Shown: positions 1 to 8,859 of the stretch, in pieces
Position numbering within the stretch: position 1 is the first letter of the stretch
Layout: each line of letters opens with the position of its first letter
Assembly: GCA_004325065.1 (NCBI GenBank)
Contig: PITI01000138.1
Location: forward strand, 1-19,625
DNA from: Hamiltosporidium magnivora
Taxonomy: Eukaryota > Microsporidia > Dubosqiidae
Direction of reading: 5' to 3'
Length of the DNA: 19,625 bases
Program-made: the position numbers and the translations under genes
Notes under the pieces: generated by a model
What the model was told of the DNA's origin: nothing
The model's database searches: none
Seen by the model: only the letters and a program-made list of their open reading frames with translations

Positions 1-21
1 TTTCGACTGTCTTCTTAAGTA

Positions 22-780
22 CTATAGACCGACGTATGCCTCTACATTCATGTGTATTTTTAGTCTTTTAAGATGAGATTTATGGTATTTTGTCACAATA
101 CCGTCCCAGGTCATCACATAAAGGATTATCTCAACACTACACTTATAAATAAGACCCAACTCATTGGCTAGCAGGTCATACTTCCTAAGTTTTTCAGTTT
201 CAACTATTTGAAGTGAATCTTGGGAAGTGATTCCTACTTCAATGTGTGTTATCTTATTCTTCTTCTTATCCAAAATAAATATGTCCGGTCTGTTATTCCG
301 AATTTTAACATCAGTTTTAATTCTGGTGTCTACTCTTATCTCTGTATACTCATTATGAAGAATTGCTTGAACCGAGTGACTCTTATTTCATTCTGAGGAC
401 TTAAACTTATATCTATTTAGGAGAAGTAAGTGTAGGCCTCTAACCACTTCATTATGCCGTCTGGTGTAGTCATGGCCTAGCATTTTTTCACATCTTGTTG
501 CTAAGTGGTTTTCTATTTTTCTAGATGTGTTGCAGTGTTGACACACACTTTTTGCACCTAAGAATACATTTCTATCCTGGATATAGCAAAAAAACGGATT
601 CATCTTGTGGTCTTACACTTCCTATCTTGTACCATTTTGAAGAGTTATTTCACCTGGATTCTCGATATTCTCTCATTTATACCTTGAATGTAGTCTTTGG
701 TTTTCTATTTCGTTGTATAAGTTAAATTTGAGCTTTTTCCAGTTTTTTCTTTGTGACTTCTTCTTCTTCTAACCCGTATT
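22..780 (-). pseudogene. Decayed 3' end of a non-LTR (LINE) retrotransposon ORF: CCHC knuckle plus restriction-like endonuclease
   Basis: One minus-strand frame reads through 780 to 22 with only a few in-frame stops (769-771, 673-675, 622-624, 613-615 and 388-390) before a normal-looking terminal stop at 22-24. Reading downstream it shows a Cys-x2-Cys-x8-His-x4-Cys knuckle (about 543-490), a YTRRHNEVV block, then RPD (291-283) followed 14 residues later by Glu in IEVGI (240-238). This order is that of the C-terminal restriction-like endonuclease of R2/R4/Dong-type LINEs, which nicks target DNA for target-primed reverse transcription. No reverse transcriptase is attached, so the copy is 5'-truncated, as is usual for LINEs, and the stops make it dead. 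The same motifs recur in the plus-strand copy ending near 12160. The catalytic PD...E residues are still present, which suggests fairly recent decay. Confidence 0.85.
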
Positions 781-819
781 ATAAATTATTTTGAGAACAA
801 AAAAATTGTTTCATATAAT

Positions 820-872
820 AAATTACCATAAATTGATCTATTAAATATTTTTACCGAAAAAAATATAACCCT
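820..872 (+). promoter_or_regulatory. Upstream block and CCC start box of family copy 1
   Basis: AAATTACCATA lies at 820-830, TTACCGAAAA at 851-860, and CCC at 869-871, one base before the ATG at 873. Related elements precede the other three family members. A C- or G-rich box hugging the start codon is a known feature of microsporidian genes. That it acts as a promoter or initiator here is inference from its position and recurrence. Confidence 0.5.
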
Positions 873-2610
873 ATGTATTTTCGTAGACTTTTTTCAAAGT
901 ATGGTTTTGTATCGATGGTTTTCTTGTTTCTAACATGTAAGTCCTCAGAAATTTTAAATGATGAACCAAGAACGCGTTCGGGAACACATAATTTCAAAAA
1001 AAGCAGAACCGAAATAATTTTTTTTGTCAAAGACACTGATGTACACGTTCCGAAAGTTACAACTCAAGAAGAGACTATTCCTTCGATACGAATTTCTAAT
1101 TTTCGTGTAAGAACAGATTTATTTAATTCAATGGAGGAGAAAACAGGCTCAAAAGAAATAAAACCCAACTCAAACTGTTCAGATGTTACAATACAGGAAG
1201 AAACTATTTCTTCGATTCAAATCCCTAAATTTCGTGTAAGAACAGATTTATTTAATTTAATGGAGGAGAAAACAGGCTCAAAAGAAATAAAACCCAACTC
1301 AAACTGTTCAGATGTTACAATACAGGAAGAAACTATTTCTTCGATTCAAATCCCCAAATTTCGTGTAAGAACAGATTTATTTAATCCAATGAATGAAGAA
1401 AGTGATCCTAAAAAAACAAAAACTGAGATGGGTGCAAGGCATAGACCAATACATGATAGATTATATTCCTACGCCAATTCTTATGAGAGTAGCAATTTAT
1501 AGAATATGATAGGATCGAAAATCACTCATAATTCATATGATGTTTCAAAAAATGATTTTTATAGCACATATATTTTTACACTCCTATCGACATCTTCTTT
1601 CTCTGAATTACATTTAGTTTTAAATAAATTAAAATTTTTTTTGTAATGAAGCGATCACTAAATATATTAATGATAGCAAATTATAAAAGTTTATTTGATG
1701 ATGTTCTTAGACCAGACTATTTGAATAAATATTTTAGAATATTCGAAAGTTTATTTGAAAAAGAAAAAATCATTTTAAGCCCTTTTTCTACTATAAATAA
1801 AAAATTCGAAAAGATGATTTAAATAAAAAAAATATTGATATTATAGTTTCAAGTAATATTATACTCGCCTGTCTTCATGTTCTCATTTTTTTGCAGAGTC
1901 ATTTGAACAAAAAGACGTTCACAAATACATCTGACATAAAAAACAATTTTAGCTCTTTCTTTGGTTAAACACTGGTAGAAAATTTTTTTAAAAAAAATAT
2001 TGCAGCAATTGATAGTATTTTGGATCCTCTTTCATCTAAAAATTTTAAAAATATTGATTTTTACATTGATATGCAAACAAATTTGGTTTTATGCACCAAT
2101 TTAACTTATATAATGGAAATAATTAAATTAATATCTCCAAGCACATCTGAAGTTATTCAAAAATTCTCAAAGTTTTTTTCTGCAGTGAAAAAATTTTTAG
2201 AAGCAAAATCTCCAGCAAAGTTCAAACAGAGGATCACATTTCTTTTAATAATGATATGATTTTTTTATATGATTGATTTTATACTTTGATTTAGATGATT
2301 TAATGGATATGTATGCTTTGATAAAGCGACATAAAAATAAAAGTCCATGTGTTTCAAGCTGTTGAAGCAATCAATTTCATTGTAAAAAATTTTAAAAGTC
2401 GACTCATTTTAAAACAGATTTTGGTGTTATTTAACGATAATTAAGACTAAATATATTAAAAAATTTGAAAAGGTATTTTCCTTTAGATTGCTACGTACAA
2501 GATTTCAAAATTTAGGAAAAAGATTTATTAAATCTGCACAAGCATATGTCCGGGTCCACAAAATAAATAAGAAAACTCTGCAGGCTCTTTTTGTTGATAC
2601 ATCTATTTTT
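873..2610 (+). pseudogene. Secreted-family copy 1, broken; 209-codon open 5' part with tandem repeats, C-terminal domain in fragments
   Basis: The 5' part (873-1502) is open for 209 codons. It starts with a hydrophobic leader (MYFRRLFSKYG... ending LTCKSS), likely a signal peptide, followed by a charged repeat region. It stops before the family's C-terminal domain, but that domain is recognisable downstream in pieces. One piece at about 1682-1822 contains LFDDVL...YLNKYF. A longer one at 1831-2259 matches the intact copy's DL...SNIL, NTSDKK and FFG...ES stretch. Others are YFDLDDLMDMYAL at about 2282-2320 and a terminal remnant at about 2485-2610. Within 1831-2259 the only stop is TAA at 1966-1968, standing where the intact copy (4187-5839) has a Leu. 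The damage is therefore at least two frame changes plus nonsense changes. A truncated 209-aa secreted protein could still be made. Function is unknown. Confidence 0.8.
1056..1400 (+). repeat. 129-bp in-frame tandem repeat, about 2.7 copies
   Basis: Units start at 1056, 1185 and 1314, each 129 bases (43 codons), with the third partial. They encode a charged segment containing EETI.SI.I..FRVRTDLFN followed by MEEKTGSKEIKPNSNCSD. From about 1129 onward the first and second units, and then the second and third, are almost identical over a full period, with only isolated differences. The start of unit 1 is clearly more diverged. That pattern fits recent unequal crossing-over or gene conversion. 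The period is a multiple of three, so the reading frame is kept. Confidence 0.95.
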
Positions 2611-3149
2611 AATCAGGAATTTCTCCAGAGACGGAATTATTCTTAACTTATTTTGCGAAGAAAATTTAAAAATAAACATGGATTTGATTTATTATATTTT
2701 ACAAAATGAAATAATTAGCAGATTTCTTGTATTTTATTTTATTTTTATATTAGTCATTCGTAAATTTATTTCAAGTAGAGTTAAAATATTTTTAAATTAT
2801 AGATGTTTAAGCCGAATTGAGTATAAATTTCATTACGAGTTATATTTTTAAGAAATTTTACAAACACTAGTAAACTAATTTTTGTTTCTATTTTATCTAA
2901 TTTGGCTCAATAACTGTTTTTTTAAATAGAAGATTTCGAAAAACAATTATTCATTAGTCTTTTTATAAAATTTATCCGTTACAATGTCTAATTGATTATA
3001 AACTAGGATTTAGGTTGTAAATAATTAACATGTAAAACCAGAAAACCCAACCTTTTCCAATCGAAGTTTGAAAAATAAACGTTTGGGAAATACAAAAATA
3101 AACTTATCCTTAGATAAGACGATAAAAATAGTGAGAAAAGTATACTTTT
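2611..3149. other. AT-rich spacer, no gene recognised
   Basis: Only short chance frames are seen. An 86-codon plus-strand frame at 2591-2851 is rich in I, L, F and Y, does not begin at a convincing start and has no family motif. Its first part overlaps the end of the decayed family copy 1. Confidence 0.5.
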
Positions 3150-3500
3150 TAATATTTACTAGAAGCGTCTGGTTAACCCAATCCAATTGTCGAAATAAAT
3201 CATGGTTATAAGTCTATTTTTTGGAAGGTCTGAGCAAGTATGAGTGTTGCCAAATCTTTGAAGAACCCGAGGTAGATTTTAGCCCGTGATCACACCCGAT
3301 ATCAGGTATTAACAAAACCGGAACCGTCTCGAACATTAAATAGGTTCTGTGGATCTTTTTGATTAAAATATTAAGCTGTAGGTATTTAAAGATACTGATG
3401 GATATAAAGGTGAAGGTTATTTATATAAAACACAAAACCGCGTAGATGGAAACAATCTAAAATAAGCTATTTTTTAAAAAAGATGAGATATTCATTAACT
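3150..3500 (-). mobile_element. Relic of a LINE 3' end (endonuclease region), highly decayed
   Basis: Read on the minus strand across shifting frames, a co-linear series resembles the LINE 3' end at 22-780. STRF stands for YTRRH and NLHLYIHQY for GLHLLLLNRY. LLIPDIG stands for ITHIEVG and KIWQHSYLL for KLRKYDLL. IYFDNWIGLTRRF stands for LYVMTWDGIVTKY. Order is kept and the total span is similar but shorter, implying small deletions. Each match is weak on its own; the shared order is the main support. The piece is too damaged to function. Confidence 0.45.
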
Positions 3501-4186
3501 TTGAAAATATTTATTGGCGATCATAAAATATCTCAAAATTCAACTAATTTTTAGTCATTAGTTATAGCCAACTTTACTCTCAGCCGAATTCATTTTTTTT
3601 GAAATTTATTAAGAATTATAAAAACCATAATCTTAAAAATTCGCAACATAAGCACTAAGATTTGTATAAGATATATTTATCTAGTTTTACTATATAATTA
3701 AGAGGATAATGTTTATAATAAAAATCTAATGGTTCTATTATCTATAGATTACCCGAAATAATCTATAGATAATGTTTACTTAAAACTTACAAAATTACTT
3801 ATTCCATTCCTTTTTTAACTCTCAGAATCGAGGATGAACAAATGGTAGTTTTCTATTTGATTCGTTTAATCTATTTTAAATCTGGATTATAGAAAATGGG
3901 TTTATAGATCCAATTAGGTTTATATCCCACCAAAATGACAAAAATGAATTCCATACCAATTTTACGTACTTGTTGCCTACCAGATAGTTTTTAATGTTGT
4001 TATTCCATCATTATCTGGTAAATTTCACATGAATTTACCATTTTCAAAAAAAAACAGGACTAACTATTTAAAATTTAGATAATGTATTAAGATAATACTA
4101 GAATATTATTTTGTAAAAACCTATAAAACTAAAAAGATGACAGAAACGGAATCGATTTTTTATTAAAAATTATGAATATTTTTTTG
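3501..4186. other. AT-rich spacer with a hairpin, no gene recognised
   Basis: This is the region downstream of the minus-strand gene at 4187-5839. Apart from the 15-bp inverted repeat at 3737-3773, no open frame, RNA gene or family motif was seen. Confidence 0.5.
3737..3773. repeat. Perfect 15-bp inverted repeat with 7-nt loop
   Basis: The left arm ATTATCTATAGATTA (3737-3751) is the exact reverse complement of 3759-3773, around the loop CCCGAAA. Each arm also contains the self-palindrome ATCTATAGAT. It lies about 410 bases beyond the stop of the gene ending at 4187. It could be an RNA stem-loop, a cruciform or a trace of a small palindromic element; the sequence does not tell which. Confidence 0.85.
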
Positions 4187-5839
4187 TTATTGTGGTGGAA
4201 TAATTGTTGTATAAATATTTCTATTATATAAAATAGCTATGACATCATAAAAGAGATAATGTGTAGCATAAAAGAGTTTTCGCAAATCTAATATTTCTCT
4301 TGGATTTAAAGGCATTTTTTTTTGTTTAAACTCTTGAAATTCTTCTTTGAGCAGTTCGTATCGGTGCATAACTAAATTATCAGAGGTGCGTTGTTTAAAA
4401 AAGTCAATTTCAAAATTTTCAAAGATTATAAAATAGTAGCCAATCATTTTGATGATTCGTTCATTTTCTATAGCGAATTTGTTACGACGTAGTAAATCAA
4501 TAGGCCCGTGATTTTCAGCTCGAGAATCATCGTTGCAATAACCAAGTACCAGTCTATTAAATTCATAAATTTCCTTAATTTCAGATTCTTCTAATAAAAA
4601 AAATATATCCGGCAAAAATGATAGATCATATATTCCAAATAAACCTTCTGGATTGTTTAAAACATCAAGAGATTTGTTTTTTTGCACATTAATAATCGAA
4701 ACAAATGCATTTTTAAAAGTTTCATTAAAACTAAAACTTAGAGTAAAAATCCAATCAATTATTTCCAAAATAATATTCGAATTCGTTCGTATAAAATTAT
4801 TTCTATATGGATTGAAACTAAGTTGTATGTTCTCAGGCGAATTTAAAGTACCATAAATTGCTAAATGAGTTTTTTTTATAACACTTTCGATCAGTTTTAA
4901 ACCAAAGAAAATGGAAACATGGTATTTTTTATCTGATGTATTACGTTCTAACTGCTTCGAGATAAAATTTTTTAATGTAATAAGCATGGGAACATGAAAA
5001 AGTATATTGGTATTTGCCCCCTCAAGATCAATTTTTGTCATATTTATAAGGAAAGCTTGTTCGAATTCTTTTTTTTTCTCAGAATTAATATTTATTATTT
5101 CTTTTTCTATTGCCACTAGATTTTTAAGTGTACGAAAATATCCAATTAAACAACTTCGATTGAGAATATCTTCAAAGAAATATTCGGACGTAAAGAATAT
5201 TGAAATATCAGGAAATTTACAAAGAGTAGGATATTTTAAAACCTTAATTATAACATCGTATAATTTTTTTAAAAAGAGTGTCTGTGGTAGTGGGTTGATA
5301 AAAGGCGGAGGGAAACATAAATTATTTATTGTGTTATGATTATAAGTAGATCCGCTGGCCATATGCAAAGTATTTTGAGTCGAATTAAATCTTCCAGGCG
5401 GAAAAAAAGAAGAATTGGGTAAAGCCGAAACAGAATGAATAGAATTCAAATTCGATGTTGCATTTACCAATTGCATTTGTGAATATAGGTGAGGCGCGTT
5501 CGTAGAAAATAAAAGGGGTGGGTTTATAGATCTAGGCCCAGATTTTGTTTCAAAAACTTGACTTGAACTTTCTTGAAAAGGCATATCCCTATTTATATAT
5601 CCTGAGCAACTAAAACTTTGGGAACCACTTCCTGTTGGGTTATACCTGCGAATGTATCGTTTATAAGGTAGATTATTATGCCGAGCATGCTGCAGGTCAT
5701 ATCTTATTCTTTGAGCCCTATCTCCTACTCTTCTATGAATTTCGTTCACATGTCCTGAATTATTTGAAGATTTGCATGTCAGAAATAAAAAAATAATCAG
5801 ACTGTAATAATCATTCAACAATATTTTTCTAAAATACAT
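4187..5839 (-). CDS. Secreted-family protein, intact copy (550 aa), function unknown
   Basis: This is the only uninterrupted member of the local family. The leader MYFRKILLNDYYSLIIFLFLT (residues 1-21) is hydrophobic and followed by CKSS, as expected of a signal peptide, so the protein probably enters the secretory pathway. Residues about 25-70 are basic (many R and H), and 70-185 are rich in S, N and P, a low-complexity linker. From about 208 (FPDISIFF) to the end comes the domain shared with the other copies. It includes EIININSEKKKEFE (about 247-260), NTSDKKYHVSIFFGLKLIES (300-319), LPDIFFLLEESEIKEIYEF (409-427) and a charged C-terminal helix-like part around 490-525. No transmembrane helix is obvious after the leader. 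The start is fixed by the leader and by CCCC two bases upstream of the ATG. It is transcribed opposite to its paralogs. I recognise no known enzyme or domain. An exported or spore-wall protein is possible but unproven. Confidence 0.9.
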   Translation of the reverse strand: MYFRKILLNDYYSLIIFLFLTCKSSNNSGHVNEIHRRVGDRAQRIRYDLQHARHNNLPYKRYIRRYNPTGSGSQSFSCSGYINRDMPFQESSSQVFETKSGPRSINPPLLFSTNAPHLYSQMQLVNATSNLNSIHSVSALPNSSFFPPGRFNSTQNTLHMASGSTYNHNTINNLCFPPPFINPLPQTLFLKKLYDVIIKVLKYPTLCKFPDISIFFTSEYFFEDILNRSCLIGYFRTLKNLVAIEKEIININSEKKKEFEQAFLINMTKIDLEGANTNILFHVPMLITLKNFISKQLERNTSDKKYHVSIFFGLKLIESVIKKTHLAIYGTLNSPENIQLSFNPYRNNFIRTNSNIILEIIDWIFTLSFSFNETFKNAFVSIINVQKNKSLDVLNNPEGLFGIYDLSFLPDIFFLLEESEIKEIYEFNRLVLGYCNDDSRAENHGPIDLLRRNKFAIENERIIKMIGYYFIIFENFEIDFFKQRTSDNLVMHRYELLKEEFQEFKQKKMPLNPREILDLRKLFYATHYLFYDVIAILYNRNIYTTIIPPQ

Positions 5840-5894
5840 GAGGGGATAGATTTTTTTAAAAAAATAGCAAAAAAATCAAACATAAATAGTAAAT
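5840..5894 (-). promoter_or_regulatory. Upstream block and CCCC start box of the intact family gene
   Basis: On the minus strand AATTTACTATT (5894-5884) is followed by a T-rich run, then seven T and seven A at 5850-5863, and CCCC (5845-5842) two bases before the ATG. The AATTTAC...TTTGATTTTTTT and T7A7 pieces are nearly repeated before the copy at 14328. The promoter role is inferred. Confidence 0.5.
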
Positions 5895-6035
5895 TACCGA
5901 AAAATATAAAAAAATATATGTTATAAATCACATGGCATTTTTTTATAAAAAAATCAGAAACCCAATTAAGTAAATTTTAATTTACTTGGTTAAGTATTAT
6001 TAATATACACTTATTTTATAATGAACCCAATTTTA

Positions 6036-6046
6036 CCCCCCCCCCC
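6036..6046 (+). repeat. C11 homopolymer directly before an ATG
   Basis: Eleven C residues in a row stand out in this AT-rich sequence and abut ATG at 6047. Family genes here have 3-4 C in that position, so this may be an expanded start box, a decayed gene's start box, or a simple mononucleotide microsatellite. Confidence 0.9.
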
Positions 6047-6148
6047 ATGCTGAATTTTATTCTTGCAAAAATTAAAATCCAAAGATCATTACTTCTTCTA
6101 AATGCGCTGGTCTCATTAAAATTCCTATTTATGCTTTTTTGGCGTTAA
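6047..6148 (+). CDS. Doubtful 33-aa ORF after the C11 tract
   Basis: The ATG follows the C11 tract immediately and the frame closes with TAA at 6146-6148. The peptide is hydrophobic and basic (MLNFILAKIKIQ... ending LFMLFWR), which could be the leader of a truncated exported protein. It does not match the family leader MYFRK...LTCKSS. A frame this short occurs by chance, and only the C tract argues for it. Confidence 0.15.
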   Translation: MLNFILAKIKIQRSLLLLNALVSLKFLFMLFWR

Positions 6149-6973
6149 CGACTTTTTCAGCGTGAAAATAATTTTTTTGTGATAAATCAAAGGATTCCAG
6201 TACAATATGTTATTCTGAATGACAAAAATTTTAAATAATTTAAAAAAAAGTAAATCAAAAAATAAAAAAAATTAATCAAAGTAATATAAAAAAAGTAAAT
6301 GAAAAATTTAAAGAAATATTCTAAAAATACAGAAAAAGAAACTAAAAAAGAAAGAATTCAAAATAAAATCAGATTAATACAAGTTTAGAAAAATTGCAAT
6401 TCCATAAAACAATAAAAAAATTTGAATCTCAATAAATTTTTTTGATTTTATTTTTTATATATTTGTCTACTCACTGGTTTTATATTCTTCTTTATTTATA
6501 TTTTACAAAGTTTTCGATTTAAATATACGAATATTTTATATAAAAAATATGATATGGTTTAAGTTGTCTAAATTCCCTCTAAATAAAATGGTTTATTAAA
6601 ATATATGATTTAAAATTTTTATTAACATACTTTCAACAAATTTATTCAATTTAACAAGTGAATGTAGTAAAGAACAATGTGTTGACAAAATTAAATAATT
6701 TTAAAATTTGTATACATTTTTACTAAGAAATTCTTCGAAAACCTAGCATATAGAATATAAGAATCTGTTGACATGATGGAAATTTTTAAATAGAAAATCT
6801 GGAATAAGTTCAAAACTATGGCTTTTTATTATAGTTTTCTTTGAACGGAGGTTGGAGACAGAATAAAATACGACAGGAATTATTAAAACTACGAAATTTT
6901 ATCAAATTATAACATCCAAAAATATCTTTTAATTTATCCGATTCAAACTAGAATAATTATTTTTTAAAAATTT

Positions 6974-7061
6974 AATTTACCATATTTGTCATTTTTTTCT
7001 AAAATATATAAAATCAAATTTTAAATTATAAAATTATATTATTATCAAAATGATTTCCCCT
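6974..7061 (+). promoter_or_regulatory. Upstream block and CCCC start box of family copy 3
   Basis: AATTTACCATA (6974-6984) is shared with the other family upstream regions. CCCC at 7057-7060 lies one base before the ATG at 7062. The role is inferred from recurrence. Confidence 0.45.
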
Positions 7062-8322
7062 ATGCATTTTCAAAGAGTTATGTACAAGTTCAATTGCATT
7101 TTGATACTTTTTTTGCTTTTAACTTGTAAGTCTTCAAGTATTTTAAGAGATAAAAAAAGAAAGGTTTCGGAAGTACAAAATACCGGAACGAACCAAACAG
7201 TCACGTTTTGAAAAAAACAGAATTGCATGCAGTTCAAATGCAAGAAAAATTTGTAGCTTTGCACCCAAATCCCGTAACTCATCACCCAACTGATTCGCAT
7301 TTTTCAAAGAATCAAGGAACAATTTTAGATCAAGGAGAAGCCAAAACATGTCTAAGAGTTGAATCGACGCATAAAAAACCGTATTCTTCATCTAAAATAG
7401 AAGATGGCAGCAATTTCGGTGATAATAGTTCATTTTCAACCCCAGAGGGAGTTTCTCATAAAATTTCAAAAAATAATAATGCCCCATGTTTGGTTTATTC
7501 ACACTTTATTTCTATTGATTCGCCTCCAGAGAAACTATCTTCACTTGAGCTAAAAAATCTTTTAAACCATATTTCAATTATTCAGAAAATATGGCAATTC
7601 CTGACATTAGCATAATCTTAGACATTGATGTATTATTTGATGATATTTTGAAAGAAGGAATTTTTGCCAAATATTTTTTGCTGGCTAGAAATTTGCTAAT
7701 TATTGAAAAAAATATTATAAATATTGATGCAATTAAAAAAAAAGAATTTGAAGATCTGTTTAAAAAAAATGGTAAGAATATGGATTTAGCTGTTCCAGAA
7801 ACAAGTATATTTTATAATATTCCTTTGCTTTTTCATTTACATAAACCATTAGAGGTAGAGATATACTCATGTACACCACATGTAAAATATTATGTTAGGA
7901 TTGCATTTTGTTCCAAATTAGTAAAGAGTATCCTAATCAAAACATCTGAGATGATTGCAGATATCTTAGATCCATCAAAATCAACTTATATAGAAAATAT
8001 TTATTTTGATAGAAATTTTCCCAAAAATTTTCGTATATATAACAATTTAACCGTCATAATCAAAATTTTTACTATAATATGTGTAAATAAATCTGAAATC
8101 CTCCAAGGATATTTAGAATTGTTTTCTGCAGCAAGAGAATGGCACAAAGCAAAATTACCCAATAATTCTTGTTCCGAGAAAAAAGTTTTTACGGATAAAA
8201 ACATATGGTATTTATTTGATGTAATGTTTCGCTATGATTATTTTGATATCAGTGAGATTCAGTTTTGCTCATGCATCATAAATCCCATTAGTGGCGCATC
8301 AAACCCTTCAGAGGCACTTTAA
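7062..8322 (+). pseudogene. Secreted-family copy 3, two frameshifts and a shortened C-terminus
   Basis: The leader frame (7062-7211) encodes MHFQRVMYKF, a hydrophobic stretch and LLLTCKSS, then meets TGA at 7209-7211. The next frame is open from about 7154 to 7615 and encodes a polar linker. The switch therefore lies in 7154-7209, probably in the A7 run at 7152-7158. The C-terminal domain is in the third frame, open to 8322, starting just before IPDISIIL near 7594. It continues with LFDDIL, KNIINIDAIKKKEFE and YLELFSAA, and stops soon after YFDISEIQF. The intact copy runs about 120 residues further, so this one is also truncated. If the two shifts are sequencing errors, the gene would encode a shortened family member; otherwise it is dead. 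Function is unknown. Confidence 0.85.
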
Positions 8323-8859
8323 CTACCAGTGAAGTATTTATGATTTCTTCTTACTATTTAACTAATTGAGTATAATTTAGTGACTTTTAACGAAATAATT
8401 TTTTTTAAAATATATCTTTTTTTGACCTCCAAAAAATAAAGTACAAATATTTAAAAAAAATTTACTATCTTTAAGGTCATAATCTACACTACTACTCAAT
8501 TATAATTAAAAATTTTCATCCTCTTGTGTGTATATATATTTAGTTCTGCCTTTTGATTTATTATAACAGATTTTTTTAAAACTACAAATTAATATTTATT
8601 TGTAAGCTAAAATAATTTTCTTAAATCTTATTTTTTCTTCATATTAGCCATTTTTGGTAATTTGTTTTTATAAATTTAATATGTTCTATATAAGTCAATC
8701 ATACCAAATTATTTATAAAAATTCATTCTAAGTTGTAATAAAAATATATTAAGCCAATGGTTATAATATAATTTTTTTGCCTAATTGATGATTAAAAAAC
8801 ATAATATACGTTTTAACCAAATACTACGTTCATAAATATATTAACGTTTTGCTATAAGA
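8323..8859. other. AT-rich spacer, no gene recognised
   Basis: Short T- and A-rich runs only. The missing C-terminal part of the preceding family copy was looked for just after 8322 and not recognised in any frame. Confidence 0.5.

Larger units (their letters stand above)
5895..7056. other. Low-complexity AT-rich spacer between divergent family genes
   Basis: This separates the minus-strand gene at 4187-5839 from the plus-strand copy at 7062. It contains the C11 tract at 6036-6046 and an A/G-rich stretch at about 6235-6420. The upstream element AATTTACCATA lies at 6974-6984. No convincing gene was seen other than the doubtful 33-codon frame at 6047-6148. Confidence 0.5.

Noticed and set aside
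930..950. Possible microsporidian intron: GTAAGT followed by CAG just after the leader of copy 1
   Set aside because: Only about 12 bases separate donor and acceptor. The intact paralog has GCAAAT instead, and the bases encode the conserved CKSS in frame.
851..1036. Minus-strand ORF opposite the start of family copy 1
   Set aside because: It is the antisense of a conserved leader; similar shadows occur opposite the leaders at 7070-7391 and 14288-14545.
3400..3440. YINNLHLY on the minus strand as an RT motif C (YxDD)
   Set aside because: Spacing and neighbours fit the LHLLLL stretch of the endonuclease region better, and both Asp are absent.
4653..5339. Plus-strand ORFs of 67 and 110 codons (4653-4856, 5007-5339)
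   Set aside because: They lie wholly inside the intact minus-strand family gene and have no independent motif; antisense shadows.
7150..7211. Programmed ribosomal frameshift in the family genes
   Set aside because: The intact copy is a single frame, the shift sites differ between copies, and no common slippery heptamer with a downstream structure was seen.
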